The notes below the pieces were generated by a model. It was not told the origin of the DNA. It ran no database searches and saw nothing but the letters and a program-made list of their open reading frames with translations. DNA of 64,000 nucleotides, from positions 1-64,000 of the forward strand of contig QRFJ01005756.1 in assembly GCA_006176705.1 (NCBI GenBank), read 5' to 3'. Origin of the DNA: Cocos nucifera. Lineage: Eukaryota; Streptophyta; Magnoliopsida; Arecales; Arecaceae. Below, in pieces: positions 12,169 to 24,645 of the stretch. Made by a program: the position numbers and the translations under genes. Numbering within the stretch: the stretch's first letter is position 1; each line of letters begins with the position of its first letter.

Positions 12169-12853
12169 GGAAATAGAATGCATGAGCAAGATCCCTTATG
12201 CTTCTGCAATAGGGAGCCTCATGTATGCCATGCTATGTACACGACCTGATATAGCCCATGCTGTGAGTGTCACAAGCAGATATCAGTCAAATCCAGGTGA
12301 AGAACACTGGACTTCTGTGAAATGTATCCTTAAGTACTTGAGAAGAACTAAGGATATGATGTTGGTCTTTGGTAATGGAGAACTCCAAGTCCAGGGATAC
12401 ACAGACTCAAATTTCATGTCCGATATAGATGATCGAAAGTCAACATCTGGGAGTCTGTTTGTGTGCAATGGTGGTGCTGTCAGCTGGAAGAGTTCCAAGC
12501 AAACGGTGATAGCAGATTCCACCATGGAAGCAGAATATATCGCTGCATCAGAAGCTACGAAGGAAGCATTCTGGTACAAGAAGTTTGCTGCAGAAATCGG
12601 AGTAATGCCATCAGATGCCATTCCTCTATACTGCGATAATAATGGCGCCATAGCCCTTGCTAAGGAGCTAAGGTCTCACCAGAAATCCAAGCATATTGAG
12701 CGGCGATACCACCTCATCCGCGATTACCTCGAAAGGGTTACGTCGAGGTCAAGAGAGTCAACTCCACAGATAATGTGGCAGACCCACTTACAAAGCCGTT
12801 GGGCCAGCAGAAGATCGAAGCCCACCTTGAGAAGATGGGACTTAGACTTGTAG
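12149..12853 (+). pseudogene. RNase H domain of element A
   Basis: This frame overlaps the RT frame by 20 bases in another phase, so one or more small indels separate them. It shows the copia RT thumb/connection (YASAIGSLMYAMLCTRPDI) followed by RNase H. Candidate catalytic residues are D86 in YTDSNF, E127 in STMEAEY and D163 in YCDNNGAI. After HIERRYHLIRDYLER (about residue 197) a one-base loss moves the tail out of frame; the proper phase would end at the TAG at 12865-12867, just before the polypurine tract. The domain degrades the RNA template during reverse transcription. Confidence 0.9.
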
Positions 12854-12870
12854 CCAATTGGCTTTAGGAC

Positions 12871-12881
12871 AAGTGGGAGAT
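12871..12881 (+). other. Polypurine tract of element A
   Basis: AAGTGGGAGAT lies directly before the 3' LTR start at 12882. Confidence 0.85.
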
Positions 12882-15149
12882 TGTTAGATATATGTGCCCT
12901 AGAAGCCAGAATTGGCTGACACTTGTAATACACTTCTAGGGGCAAAATTATAATTTTGACTAATAATCAATAAAATGGGTTATTTTCTATCACATATGTG
13001 TATTTAGTGTCTGTGATACATCCTTTGAGTTAATGGTAATGATAATTCATATTTTCAAGAGTTGAAAATTTAAGACATGAATAATCATTATTAACTCATA
13101 AAATGCTTCCGACCATGGATCATCACGAGGATGGTGATTGATCCGGAAGGTTGGTGTACAATCGCTTCTCTTTAGTAGATGAGTCTTGAGTCTACGGTGT
13201 GGAGACACCGGAGCGAGAGTATAGGTACTCGTTAGAGAATGAGGGCACTGAGCGTGACCACCTCGAGTAGTCATTAGGGAGTCTACCTTCTCGTCAATGA
13301 CTGACTCGATGCTGCAGTAGTGTGTCTGGTTCTTTGACCTGAGGTGCATCGGCAGTTCACCTTGAGGGTGTTATAGTTTGACTACACCATTACTCGGTCT
13401 CCTAGCCATATGGAACCCTGAGGTGTATGTTGGCTATAGCATGTTCATTGTAGGAACTGGATTGCATCAAGATGGAATCTATCTACCTCGGTGGTAGAGG
13501 AGCAGCCCTATGATGATCATGAGAATCAAGTCCAGAAGCCCATGGCCATGGCAGAGTGAAATAATAGAAAGAGTTTCTATTTAGATTTTCACATCGAACT
13601 TGAATCGAATGATTACATCATATGACAGAAACTAGGGTTTGACGAGTTTACCTTAACCCTAATCTGATCGGGGCTCAAGATAGAAGAACTTAATCACACA
13701 GGTAGCTACACCAAGAGGTTCGCATTCAGCTCTGATGGGTTGCCACCATATACTGCTAGGTGTCACTGGTGGATTTTGGGAGCAATTAGAATGATTTAGA
13801 TGATCGATCATTCTAGCTGTTCGAATCAGAAGAGTTCTGATCCATCGAAAGGAGTTTCGATGATGTCGATGATAGAGATCATGACATATCCCATTACCAT
13901 ACAGAACTGAACCTAACTGGGTCACACAAATAAGGGTTTGAATCTGGTGATCATCAATTGAACTGATCCAGTTCAATTGATCTGAATGAGATTCAATTAG
14001 GTTCAAGAAAATCGTGCTAGCACTCGATTGAACCTAACGTTCTTCTTTTACTATCATAAATAAGTTGTCCTGACTGAGCCAAAGGAGTTTGTGCTCAATC
14101 AGAGGCCTTCATATGGTCTGACTGGAGGTTGTCCAAGTCAGAAAAGGTTGTCTTATTTTGTAAGACATTACCTACCATTTTTGGTCACCTGCCATTTCTT
14201 GTTCTTTGACTTTGGTCAAAAGTCTACCTTTGACTGGTCAAATGTTGACCATTGACACTTTGACTTTTGACCACATGTCATGCACCTATTGGAGAGCTGG
14301 TGGGGGCTTGTCCCCTTGCCAGAACTTGGCAAGGAGAGAGGCGCGCACGCCTAGTTGGAGATGCCTAGGAGTCCCTATTGGATAGGGACTCCATCTCCTT
14401 TTTGGATTCCAATTAGAGTTCTCCTAAGAACCAACTTTGACTGATCTTAGGCATCCTCTAAGGAGGAATCCTAGGGGACTCTATTCCCACCAATCAGATT
14501 TAGATCTGATTTCATAAAGAGTTGTGATTGGTTGGGAAGAAGAGGAGTTGGATCACGCTTAGTCTATAAATAAGACCCTGCGCCCAACTCAAACATATAT
14601 AGATGATTAGAATCACAATTCCCCATGCCCCAAGGCTGCCTCTCCCCTCTTCCTCCATGCCAAACCATCTTCTCCCTCTCCTCTCCATGTCCAAAAGGTT
14701 TTGGACCTTGGTTGGTGTAATCTAGACAAGAGAAAGGTGAGTAAAAGCTAGAAGGCTGCGCTGCTGCAAAGGACGACTGCTGATCTTCAAAAGAAGTTTT
14801 GAAGATCCTCCAGATCAGATCCAGATCTAATTTTTGGAGATATGATAGAGAAGAAGAGGATCTCCAGATCCAGCCTGAGTGGATACTGGTAGAGGCCAGG
14901 CACTTGCGTGGCTAGATCCAGAACCTTCCGCTACATATAGGATCATCAACGGGTAATAGGATTACCCATATCAAGGTAAGTTAAATCTGATTTAATTTAT
15001 TTGATTTTATTTTGATTTCCAAAATAATAATAATCAGATCTGAAACATATCAAGATCTGATTGGGATCAAGAGAAAAATTTTTGAAATATATCTCTTGAT
15101 CTGATCAGACCTGAACGAACCTAGACCGGGAAATAAGGATTTTCCTTTA
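12882..15149 (+). repeat. 3' LTR of element A
   Basis: Starts TGTTAG and ends at CCTTTA, where the 5' copy has CCTTCA. It carries the TATA box (14565-14572), the W-box array and the U5 motif (about 14878-14912). Length 2268 bp against 2287 bp for the 5' copy. Confidence 0.92.
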
Positions 15150-15154
15150 GGGAG
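15150..15154. repeat. Target site duplication of element A (right copy)
   Basis: GGGAG, identical to 5342-5346. Confidence 0.9.
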
Positions 15155-15957
15155 GAGTCTAGGTTGGCTCCAAAGATTCAAGGGGCTTGGTTGGTGCTTT
15201 GAAGACCTGGGACACAAGGTGAAGTAAGGAACCAAAGTCGGAGAATCAAGATTGTAGAAAGAAGATTTTCTGCAGGTTAGCCGGCTTAGTCCAAAACTGG
15301 GTCGGCTAAGTCTCAGTGCACAGACAAAATAGAGAGCTACGCGTTCGGGACTGCTGGCATGGTATAGGACTAGGCTGGCATAGTTTCAGACTGAGCCGAC
15401 CAAGTAGAACTTAGCCAGCTCAGTACGTGAGCAGAGTTACGCAAGGATCTATTTTGGGCTAGGGTTTGGGTTGATCCTAAGGGTTTTAAGGCTTGGTTTG
15501 AGAGGTTTTAAGGAGGCTAATTCATGTATGAGTCAGGTCCAGATCCAGAGGATGAGAGCATGGAAGACATGGGTGTACATAGACTCGATGAGTGCTTTCA
15601 TGTATTGGGTTAGCGAGGAGTTTTTTGGTCGGACCTAATAGCTATGTATAAATACATAGGTTGTATTAGGATTTTCAAGGTTAGAATCAATACAGACCTT
15701 TTCTTCCTTAACTCTCTTCTCTCTAGAGTTGCCGCCCTAGGATTCTTGAAGAAGCCCTAGAGAAGAGGGGTGGCTCCCTCAAGCCTAAAGAGGGAGGCGC
15801 CCCATCATAGATCTAGATGGAGGATCGATGGTTTGCTATCCATAGAGAACATCACAGGTTTCTTCAAGTCCGTGCTAAAGATCAGGAGCTTCCACAACAT
15901 AGTATCGGGGCTTGTGATGCTAAGGATGATTGGCGTTTGAGCGATATCATGGAACAT
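15155..15957 (+). repeat. LTR of element E, right fragment
   Basis: Continues the LTR begun at 5303. It holds GCCGGCT-type repeats at 15277-15415 that resemble those in the 3' LTR of D, a TGTATAAATACAT TATA region near 15644-15655, and a GAATCAATAC block as in Tork LTRs. The right end is placed before a primer-site-like sequence. Confidence 0.5.
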
Positions 15958-15959
15958 CA

Positions 15960-15970
15960 ATTGGTATCAG
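15960..15970 (+). other. Primer-site-like sequence after LTR E
   Basis: TTGGTATCAGG matches the first nine or so bases of an initiator tRNA-Met primer site. Its position after an LTR that itself follows a polypurine tract would give the order PPT-LTR-PBS. A chance match is possible. Confidence 0.4.
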
Positions 15971-16040
15971 GGAGAGGTGATGCCAGTTGGTGCACTTACA
16001 CTGATACTAGGGCAATGTGCAGGAGTACCAAATAGCTTAG

Positions 16041-16124
16041 AGAAGCCTCCAAATTTTTAGGAGAGGCCTCCAAATTTTCAGGAGAGGTCTCCAAATTTTT
16101 AGAAGAGGTCTCTAAAAATTCTGG
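16041..16124. repeat. Four tandem 21-bp repeats
   Basis: Units at 16041-16061, 16062-16082, 16083-16103 and 16104-16124 follow the pattern AGAGGYCTCCAAATTTTNAG with a few substitutions. The unit is a multiple of three, but stops occur in the + frames. Confidence 0.85.
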
Positions 16125-16558
16125 CTTTATTTTTTTCAATATTTGACCTTCCAAACTTGATTTTCTTGGCCCTAAACTCTTCTAAACAAGCTTGCTTCCT
16201 TCAATTTTAATTTCTCTTCTTCCAATCATACTTTCTTCATACCAAGCCATCCAAATTTGTGTGAATTTGATCTTTTAAGTATTTTGGCATGGCACCTTGA
16301 GAGGATTTATTCTTGAGATAAATTCTTTATTTTGGATACTTAAAAAATCCTACATATATTCTTGAGACACATGATTAGATACATAATAAACTCAAGGTTT
16401 GGCAATCATCAAAATCAATCATGGGATCAACAACTTGGATCCACATTACTCTCCATCCTCCATTCGTCCTTCACCTTTCTAGGTACTTCAATGCTAATGG
16501 CATGCTCATGTATGCATCCAAACCTTGTCTAGTCAAGCTTAGCAAGCCACACTCTATC
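16125..16558 (-). mobile_element. Left remnant of minus-strand element G, no gene
   Basis: No open frame is supported. The segment ends at the CTATC duplication of element C, and its other side resumes at 43023, which leads into an LTR on the minus strand. It is taken as internal sequence of that element by contiguity only. Confidence 0.35.
16554..16558. repeat. Target site duplication of element C (left copy)
   Basis: CTATC here and CTATT at 43023-43027 (4 of 5 identical) flank the ends of C. The mismatch fits an old insertion. Confidence 0.7.
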
Positions 16559-18419
16559 TATTAGGAAATGTGTCCTAAAGTCAATTATCTAAGTTGTAGA
16601 TGATTGGAATTAGTATATAAATTATCAAATAATAATAGTTATTTAGCTTATTCATCATAAAAATTATATCTTTCTTAAATGAACTCCTAAGTTATAATGA
16701 AGTTCTTAGAACCATACTTAATCAATAAAGGAGGATTTATCGGATGGTTCTTAAATTATTCATGATCAAATGATAAGTTATTAATTAGAAAGATAACTTA
16801 TCGAGTATAGGTCCCTATAAGCCATATACATTTGTTGTCCTCATAACCAAGTCATGTGGAGACACTGGTATGGCATCCAGGTAAGATGTAGGAGTACATC
16901 TGCACTGAACATGATCAATGTAGCATTCTACTATCAAGAGTAGCTAGTTAAGGCCAATGGATATAAGTATCCCTCCGATCTGAAATCACCATGGTGACTT
17001 ATAAGAAACTCATTGTACTTTGATGCCAGACTACCTATATTTCTAATACAATAACGAAAGATTTTTGGATACAGTCAAGTACTAGTAGAGTCGATGTGTG
17101 AGTCAAGATGGGATTGACCATTCTAGATTAAGTTTCAGAAGTGAATGTCTCATTGTATTTTAATTTAACAAAACCTAGGCCTGGGTAATCCTTGTGAGGA
17201 GTCATAGAATTTGCAAAATTTTCAAACATAATATGGATGACTTATATAAGGGTTGATAGCTAACTCAATGTCATCCTGAGTATTATTAATCAAAGAGATG
17301 AATTATATAGTAACCATAAGCCGGGGTTCTAAGAATGTTGCTTTGCATACATTTGACCTATTCGGACGTTGGGTATTATTGCTAGATGGTCAATCTAATT
17401 GATTTAGAAATTGGTTTCTATACTATCGACTTAGGTTCAAATCTATTGGATCACTTACATAAGAGGTTATTATCTAATTGGATGGTTGATTGATGATTGA
17501 GAATCATTCAATGATCGAATCATCAATATGATTGATGATCGATCAAGTGCAAGTATTATAGGAGGATTGATTAGCAATTAGATTACTAATTGGCTCAATT
17601 TGATTGAGTAATCAGGCTGAGATCAAGTCTAATTGAATTAGATTTAATTAAAATTAGTTTGGATTTAATTAGATTAAGTCTAATTGGTTTATTAGATAAG
17701 CCAGTTACAAGGAAGAAGAAGTCTTTGTTCAATTAGGACTTGAGTATACCTAATTTTTAATTTAATTAAAAATTAAACTACATTCAAATATAATTTAATT
17801 TGATTTAATTATGATCCTAATTAGATTAAAATTATCTATTAATTAGGTTGACTCAAATCTAATTAGAATTGGGTTAAAAATATTTTGACGTAGTCTAAAT
17901 AGAATAGTCCTAGTTAGACTATGACACCTCCTTCCTTACGCAACCTAAGATCCCACACCCCCTTATTTTATTCTAGATTTTTTTATGTTAGTTTTTCTCA
18001 CATTAAAGGAAGGCCCCCATGCCTCAAATCTCTCATGGTTTGGTATAGAATTTTGAATTGGTCAAATATGGAAATTGGTTGTCTTGGTTTTCCTTTGAAA
18101 GAGTCCTAAGAGTCCAAAACACTCCCCTCTTCTTTGCAGAATTTTACCAATGCCCCACCTTATTTTTGTCACCTCTTTTTTCCTTTTTTGTGCATCTATT
18201 TGCTGGTACCCACACCAAGAAAATAGGGGGAGGCATCCAAGAGTTGGACGCCCCCCAAAGTCCTTCTTTTAAATCCCTGGTTTTTAGGGTTTTGACCAAG
18301 TCCTTGTTTGTTAGAAGGTGCCTCCTTTTTTTGGAGTTGTTGGCATCAAAAATTTTTGGTATTCCATGGCACAAACCAGAAAAAAGAAAGAGAGGGCATG
18401 GAGGTCATGGGCGCAAATC
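16559..18419 (+). repeat. 5' LTR of element C, left part
   Basis: TATTAGGAAATGTGTCC matches the 3' LTR start at 34566 and the C3 LTR at 49252. It breaks off in the middle of a GGGCGCAAATC context, where B1 is inserted. Open frames at 17921-18507 lie within LTR sequence, recur decayed at 41521-42029, and are not genes. Confidence 0.88.
18415..18419. repeat. Target site duplication of element B1 (left copy)
   Basis: AAATC; the right copy at 28644-28648 is AACTC. The uninterrupted target in the other LTR of C reads AAATC at 42028-42032, followed by TTCTTG exactly as at 28649. Confidence 0.88.
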
Positions 18420-20466
18420 TATTGGGAATAGTGTTCCAAAGTCAATCATCAGTCTATTGATGATTGAGCTATTTTATGTAATTATATATGAATTATTAAT
18501 TGAATAAAAATTATTCTAATTTTTCATCATAAATCTTTTATCTTCTAATGAACTCTTGTCCGTTGTGATGAAGTTCTTAGGACTATTTAGAATCGACAAA
18601 GAAGGACTTGTCGTTTAGTCCTTAAAATAGTTCATGATCAAATGATATGTTGTTACCAAAAATAATAATATTTATCGAGTATAGATCATTGTGTGCCATA
18701 TAGGTTGGTTATCCTTTTAACCAAGAAGTATGGAGATACTAGTATGGCATACAGGTAAGATATAGGGATACATCTTCACTAAACATGATCAACTTCAAAG
18801 CTTTTCTACTGTCAAGAATTGCTCTGATGGAATATGGGCATAAGTGTCCCTCCGACCTGAGATCACCATGGTGACTTCCAAGTAATTCACTATGCTTTGA
18901 TACCAGACTACTTAAATTTTTAATTCAGTGATGGAGGGGTCACAAGACTAATTGCTTTAAGATACGATTTGGATGTATCTTCCAAGATTGACAGTTAAAC
19001 CCAGAGTCATCCTATGCACAGAGGTCAAAGGGATGTATTATGCGGTAACCATATTCATATAGGTTCTGAATGTTGTGATTGCACTGTTCGATCTATCCAG
19101 ATGTCTGGTACCATTGCTAGATGGTCATCTTGATTAGTACAAAAAATTGATTTATATGCTACCACTTAGATTCGAACCTATGGGGTCACACACACTAGAG
19201 GTTTCTATCCGATCTAATGGCTAATTAAGAGAAGTTTAATAAGTGATTTGATCAATAATTAACTCAATTTGATTGAGTGATTATTTTTCGATCAAGACGA
19301 ATTGAATTAGATTCATTTGGATTTGACCCGATTAGGTCATAAAATGATCTAATCATCAAGGAGGTTTAATCCCTGATTTCATCAAGGGTTTGGCTTGATT
19401 AATTTCTAATTTAATTAGAATTTAACTAAGCCTAAGTAAGCCTAAATAAGTTGGGTTTAATCTGATCTAATTGGGCCTAACCAATTTGGATTGGATTGGT
19501 TCAATTAGATGACTATTATAAGACTAGTTTGACTAGTCTTCCCATGTGCCACATCATCCTTTGAATTGCACCATCCTTTCTCCACGAGAAAAGGTTTCTC
19601 ATAAATTTTTTCCATGCAAGAGAGGGCATGCATTCTCCCTTCTCATGCACCGTAAGGATTGGCTTCATCTGGTTACCAATTGAATTCGTATGGGATTTGA
19701 ATATCAATAGATAACCACTTGATCTAAACCACTTCCTCACACCTCCTTGGATTGTGTGCATCTATAAAATATCTAATTTTACGGATATGAAAAAATGAGA
19801 AGGAAGATAAGTGAGAACATTGAGAGATCAGAGAAGAGAAAAGTCTCTTCTTTGCATGCATGAGAAAAACTAGAAAGTAGAGAGTATTAGGCGCAAAGGG
19901 TTTTGGGTGAGTGCATACCCTAGAATCTATCTAGGATTCAAGATTTAGATCTATGAGTTACGAGGGTCATGACTTCATAGATCCCGGTGGAGGACCTTCT
20001 CTTCATCATCTTTTGCGTTGATCAAGATCCGAAGCATCCGAAGTCCCTATGAAGAAGATCAAAGGAGTTTGATCTACATCAACAATAAAGGTTTCTGCAG
20101 AGCTAGCACTCGAGAAAAATTGATCGAGATCGAGCCCTCGTGTGGATTACCTATGGAGGCCAAACACCTATGTGGCTGTGTCGCAGCATTCAGATCTATA
20201 CCAAGGAGATCAGATTGTGGCGTTCTTCTATCCATAAAAAGGTAATGTATTCTGAACACATTAAGCAGTAAAATAATTTACTGTAGTCATTATTTTTATT
20301 TTCATATATGAATGTGTATATGATACATTAGATCCTATAGCATGTAGAATTTTTAGATTAGGTTTGTAGCTGTTATTATTAATTTGATTAATAATAGTTT
20401 CCGCTGTGTATGTCTTTCAAAAAAAAATTTTTAAAGTAGAGCTAGAAACCCTATTCGCTCCCTTCA
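18420..20466 (+). repeat. 5' LTR of element B1
   Basis: Starts TATTGGGAATAG (3' copy TGTTGGGAATAG) and ends CCCTTCA. A TATAAAAT box is at 19763-19770, and the U5 motif lies at 20141-20177. Confidence 0.9.
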
Positions 20467-20468
20467 AT

Positions 20469-20480
20469 TGGTATTAGAGC
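20469..20480 (+). other. Primer binding site of element B1
   Basis: TGGTATTAGAGC, one mismatch from the canonical initiator tRNA-Met site, lies two bases after the LTR end. Confidence 0.85.
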
Positions 20481-22512
20481 AAGGTTCTTTAATGTATTAT
20501 ATATGCATGATTTAGATTAATTTTAGATTAGATCTAAATAATAATCTAATTTAAAAAATAAGAATGATGATCACATGGACTGTAAGTTGTCCTGCTGTAA
20601 GGTTTACCCCTTACAGTGGAGAGGTTGTCTTGGTATATTGCGATCTATAAAATTGATCATAAAAATTTTAGATTAGATCTAATGATTTTTATGATATGTT
20701 TGAAGGGTTTATTCTAAATTTTATCATAAATTAGTGTTTAAATTAGATCTAAATAATTTCATGATTTTTTATATAGATTACATAGTTTTAGATAAAACCT
20801 GAATAGGATTTTAAGAAGATTCTATTTATCGATCGAGTCGGCTCTCAGGATTTGAGTTAGCTTGAACAGCATGCTAGCCATGATACGATTTTTGGATTAT
20901 TGCTCCAACCGACTCGATCAGGAACCAAGTCGGCTCGACTTCAATTCAGCCCGACTTGGATTGGATCCGAGCCTGCCTAATGGAATTGATGGCCTTCGAG
21001 CCTTTCCTCAAGCTGACTGTCTTAAGAACCGAGCCAGCTCAGCTTCTGCTTGGGCCAACTCAGATGGGATCCAAGCCAGCCCAACTAAAAAGTTGGCTGA
21101 ATATTACAATTGGCTGGTTTTATAAAATCAAATCTAGATCTAGTGCTTGTTTATGAAATAAGTCGATCCATTTTTGAAATAGTTCGATCTATTTAGTAAA
21201 ATAGTGCTAGGATGTAAAAAACCTTTCAAAATTTTGAAAAATATTTTTGAAATGCTGAACCCCAACCCTCAGTCTTAAACTTAATTAAGAATTAAGTAAG
21301 ATGAATTAGGATCTAGAATTATGATTTAAAGATTCTAGGTCATTGATCATAAAATGTGGATTATTAGATTAGTCAAATTAGGTCCATTAATTGAATTAGA
21401 CCTAAGGTTAGTTAAAGAATGGACTAAATTAGAGTAATTGATCAAATCTAATCAAATATTGATTTAGATTAGTTAAGGACTCTTTAGACCAAATTATAAT
21501 AGTTGTAGTTGGTCAAGTCCATACCTTTAATGAGGATCAAATAGACTTGATTCATGGCTATGCGGTCAAACCTAAAATTTCTTGGTTGGTCAAATTGAAA
21601 CTAATGAATCGGATGGTGTCTAAGATAAGTCTGGCAGCTCAGACCAGTGATTTTTAATTGGGAGCTACTCGCACTAATTCAGTTTTTGATGAGTTAATGG
21701 CATATCCCTTCTACTGATCTCACTTACTTGGCCATCCTGGTGAATTAGATTTTGATTAGACCACTTGATGATTTGGGCTCACTATATCAATTAGATAAAT
21801 CTATTTTATTGATTTAGGTGCTCTTAATACTAGTTTTAACTAGATCTTGTTGATCTGACTTGGTGAAGTCAGTGGAAGGATCAAAATTGGTTGGTTAATT
21901 CTTCTTAAAAATTGGTTAATAAAATTTTCTAAAATTATTAGATTCTTAAAATGATAAAGTTATGGTGATAACTAAGTCATAGCCTCCCATTAAATTGAAG
22001 TGATAATGGGTCCATTGGTTTAATAATCATTGGAGGTTCAAAGATCTGGTGCTTATTGACTAATGAAATTATCATTCATAATATGATAATTTGGTCATGT
22101 CTTTCTAATGGTGGTCAGGTTGGCCGACCAAAGTCGGACCTGATCATTTGTTGGTCTGATGCACCAAATATGGTCATGTTAATGGTTGGACATAACTGGA
22201 TCTTTTCAGTAGAGGCCAAAGCCTACTAATTAGATTTTTGAGATAAAAATTAAATTACTAGAAGTTATTTGGTGAAATAATTTGTTATGAATCTATCCAT
22301 AGGTGCACATGGGTTGACCAACCAAAGTTGGACTCGTGTATAGTCTATGTAGATTCTAGTACCCACTAAGAAATTAGAGATAATTCCTCAAATTGGAGGT
22401 AGAGGCTACCAGTTCGAATAAAATAGTAGAAAAATCTTTAAACTAAAGTATAAGTCTTTAGAATAAATACGTCATATACTAGTTAGATCTATGTTTTTTC
22501 TTTTATGTAGAA
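20481..22512 (+). other. Leader of element B1 with a GCCGACT-repeat block
   Basis: AT-rich, non-coding. A GC-richer block at about 20829-21110 is made of repeated GTCGGCTC, AGCCAGCTCAG and GCCCGACTTGG pieces. Two overlapping open frames there (20862-21156) arise from this repeat and have no family motif. The rest resembles the leaders of C and H, for example near 21300-21700. Confidence 0.6.
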
Positions 22513-23271
22513 ATGGCCACTACCCCATCGCTCCGATTATTATTAGATAATGATAAACTTATTAGACCTAACTTTGATAGTTGGTATCAAAAGTTAAAGA
22601 GCATCCTGGAGCATGAGTGGATCCTATATATTCTAACGGATCCTACACCTAAGGAGCCAGCTCAAAACATAAGAGGTACGGTCAGAGACACTTACCAGAA
22701 GTGGCTCAACGATCGCACCATCATTCGATGCATTATGCTGGTGGCGATGAATGATGAGTTCAGTCGTAGGTTCAAGAATGCCCAGCCCAAGGAGATGCTT
22801 AAAAAGTTGAATGACTCCTTTGGCTCATCTGACGACGTTGAAAGGCACAAAACTAGTCTCATTTTCAATGCTCGAATGAGGGATGGGGCATCGGTCACCG
22901 ATCATGTACTGTACATAATTGAGATGATTGAGCGCTTAAATAAGCTGCGCTTTTTCTTGCACGAGCAGCTCGGCAAGAATGCGATCCTAAATTCTTTGCC
23001 CAAGTTCTTTCTCTCTTTTCTTACTCATTTTAGAATGATAAAGCTTGCAGTGAACTATCATGGTTTATTGGGGTTGCTGCAGAACTTTAAGAAGGATCAT
23101 CAGCTCCAAAAGGGGTTGGTGAATGTTGTGGGATGGTCTTCTTCTGATCGACCCTTTAAGAAAGAAAAGAAGAAGAAGGTGCAGTCACATGCTAGGACAT
23201 CTACACAGAATCAGATCAAGAAGCACAAGCCCAACCAGAGCCAGGCAGAGTGCTTTTTTTGCAAGAAGTAG
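22513..23271 (+). pseudogene. gag: gag of element B1
   Basis: A 252-codon frame from ATG 22513, preceded by the leader of the element. It begins MATTPSLRLLLDNDKLIRPN. It continues through the usual copia capsid blocks: NFDSWYQKLK near 20-29, DTYQKWLND near 59, DDVERHKT near 112, a GASVTDHVLYIIEMIERL helix at 125-142, and an EQLGKNAILNSLPK block near 149-162. A lysine-rich tail (215-240) precedes a zinc knuckle that starts CFFCKK and is then cut by a TAG; GH and a basic stretch continue in frame after the stop. Nearly the full capsid could be made, but not the Gag-Pol fusion. Homologues are at 60652 (H) and a shortened relic at 31840 (C). Confidence 0.9.
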
Positions 23272-23389
23272 GGGCACTAAAGAGGAATTATCCTTAGTAC
23301 ATTGCCTCCCTGGACCCAAACAATCCAAGAAAGAAGCAAGTAGTTGCTGGATAAGGTAATTATATGATAACACCTTACAACTTTTCAAT

Positions 23390-23750
23390 TTGTGAAACTA
23401 CTGCCTGGATATTAGATACCAGAAGCCCTTATCATATTTGTAATTCGATGTAGGGTTTGCAGGTCAGTAGGAGATTTAGTGAAAGTGAGAGATTCCTGAA
23501 CGTTGGAGATGGAAGATAAGTTTCAATTCTAGCTTTAGAAATCATGAACCTTGTAATCAATTCTCATAGAGTTATTCTTAGTGATTATCATTTTTGTTCA
23601 AGTTTTTTATTGAATGTAATTTTTGTAGGCCTTTTGGCCAAAAATAGTTATCAATTTTTAATAAAAATAATTTTTTATGATATCATTTTGAATGGTATTA
23701 TAGTTTATGCTGTATAATTAAATAACAAAATTTATCTATTATCATAGCCT
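23390..23750 (+). pseudogene. Protease remnant of element B1
   Basis: The frame after the zinc knuckle shows AWILDTRSPYHICNSM. The catalytic triad D-T-G has become D-T-R, and a stop follows soon after. The downstream FLNVGDG and ILSDYHF blocks match the same region of H (61570-61830) and of C (32120-32400). The enzyme would be inactive. Confidence 0.75.
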
Positions 23751-23789
23751 ATTAACGTAGTCCAAACCTTCGGTAAATGTCCTAGAATC

Positions 23790-24645
23790 GATGAAGTGTC
23801 AGATGTCTACCTTTGGCATTATAGGCTAGGTCACATCAACAAAAACAGAATAAACAGATTGGCTCAAGAAGAAATTTTTGAGGTTAATGATTGTGAATCA
23901 CTACCAACCTATGAGTCCTATCTTATTAGGAAGATGACCAAGTTAACTTTTATTAGAAAGGATGAATGAGCCAGTGAACTCCTGAGTCTAGTACATACTG
24001 ATGTATATGGAACCATGAGTACAAGCACTAGAGGTGGATATTTCTGCTTCATAACCTTTACAGATGACCTAACAAGTTATGGATATGTCTATTTAATGAA
24101 GCATAAGTTGGAGTCATTTGAAATATTCAAACTATTCCGTAATGAAGTAGAAAAGCAAACTGAAAAGAGTATTAAAACTCTTCAGTCTGACTGAGGTGGT
24201 GAATACCTTTTTAGTGAATTTCTGACATATCTTGGGAAGAATAGGATTCTCTCCCAATGGACTCCTCCTGGAACACCATAACATAATGATGTATCCAAAA
24301 GAAGGAATCGGATCCTATTGGATATGGTTCAATCTATGATAGGATTTGCTAGTCTATCAATCTCTCTCTAGGGATATGCGCTCGAGTCAGCTTGTTATAT
24401 TCTAAACAGGGTGTGAGTAAGTCTATTTCCAAAACACCATATGAGATGTGGACAGGGCATAAGCCAATACTCTCGCACCTTAGGGTTTGGGGGTATCCGG
24501 CTTATGTTAAATGTTTAATAACAAACAAGCTTGGACCTAGGTCTGACAAGTATAGCTTTATAGAGTATCCAAAAGAGACCAAAGGATATTACTTCTACCT
24601 AGCTGATGAACAAAAGATGTTTGTTAGCCTTAAGATAGTCTTTTA
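23790..24645 (+). pseudogene. Integrase of element B1
   Basis: The copia integrase is almost complete in one phase with several stops. The pre-integrase finger starts at VYLWHYRLGHINKNRINRL. The first catalytic aspartate is in HTDVYG (about 24000), the second in FTDDLTSYGY (about 24062). The glutamate lies in GGEYLFSEF (about 24198), just after an in-frame TGA. QWTPPGTP and the C-terminal KPILSHLRVWGYPAYVK block (24458-24510) follow. A one-base shift occurs near 24410. It shows the full family layout and so is a useful contrast to the deleted integrase of A. Confidence 0.85.

Larger units (their letters stand above)
5347..15149 (+). mobile_element. Complete Ty1/copia retrotransposon A (9.8 kb)
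   Basis: Element A has a 5' LTR (5347-7633), primer site, ~1.9 kb leader, gag (9513), protease and integrase remains, RT, RNase H, polypurine tract and 3' LTR (12882-15149). The domain order protease-integrase-RT-RNase H is that of Ty1/copia. LTRs over 2 kb and the gag N-terminus (LTGPNYKDWLRNYKIVL) suggest the Angela-type group, tentatively. Both LTRs are alike by eye, with scattered substitutions and a small indel near 6800/14330, so insertion is not very recent. Gag has three in-frame stops and integrase has lost its core, so the copy is non-autonomous. It sits inside older element E. Confidence 0.93.

Noticed and set aside
17921..18507. Overlapping open frames (62 and 149 codons)
   Set aside because: They lie in the LTR of C; the same sequence in the other LTR (41521-42029) is broken differently, so there is no coding constraint.
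20862..21156. Two overlapping open frames in the leader of B1
   Set aside because: Produced by the GCCGACT repeat block; no conserved protein features.
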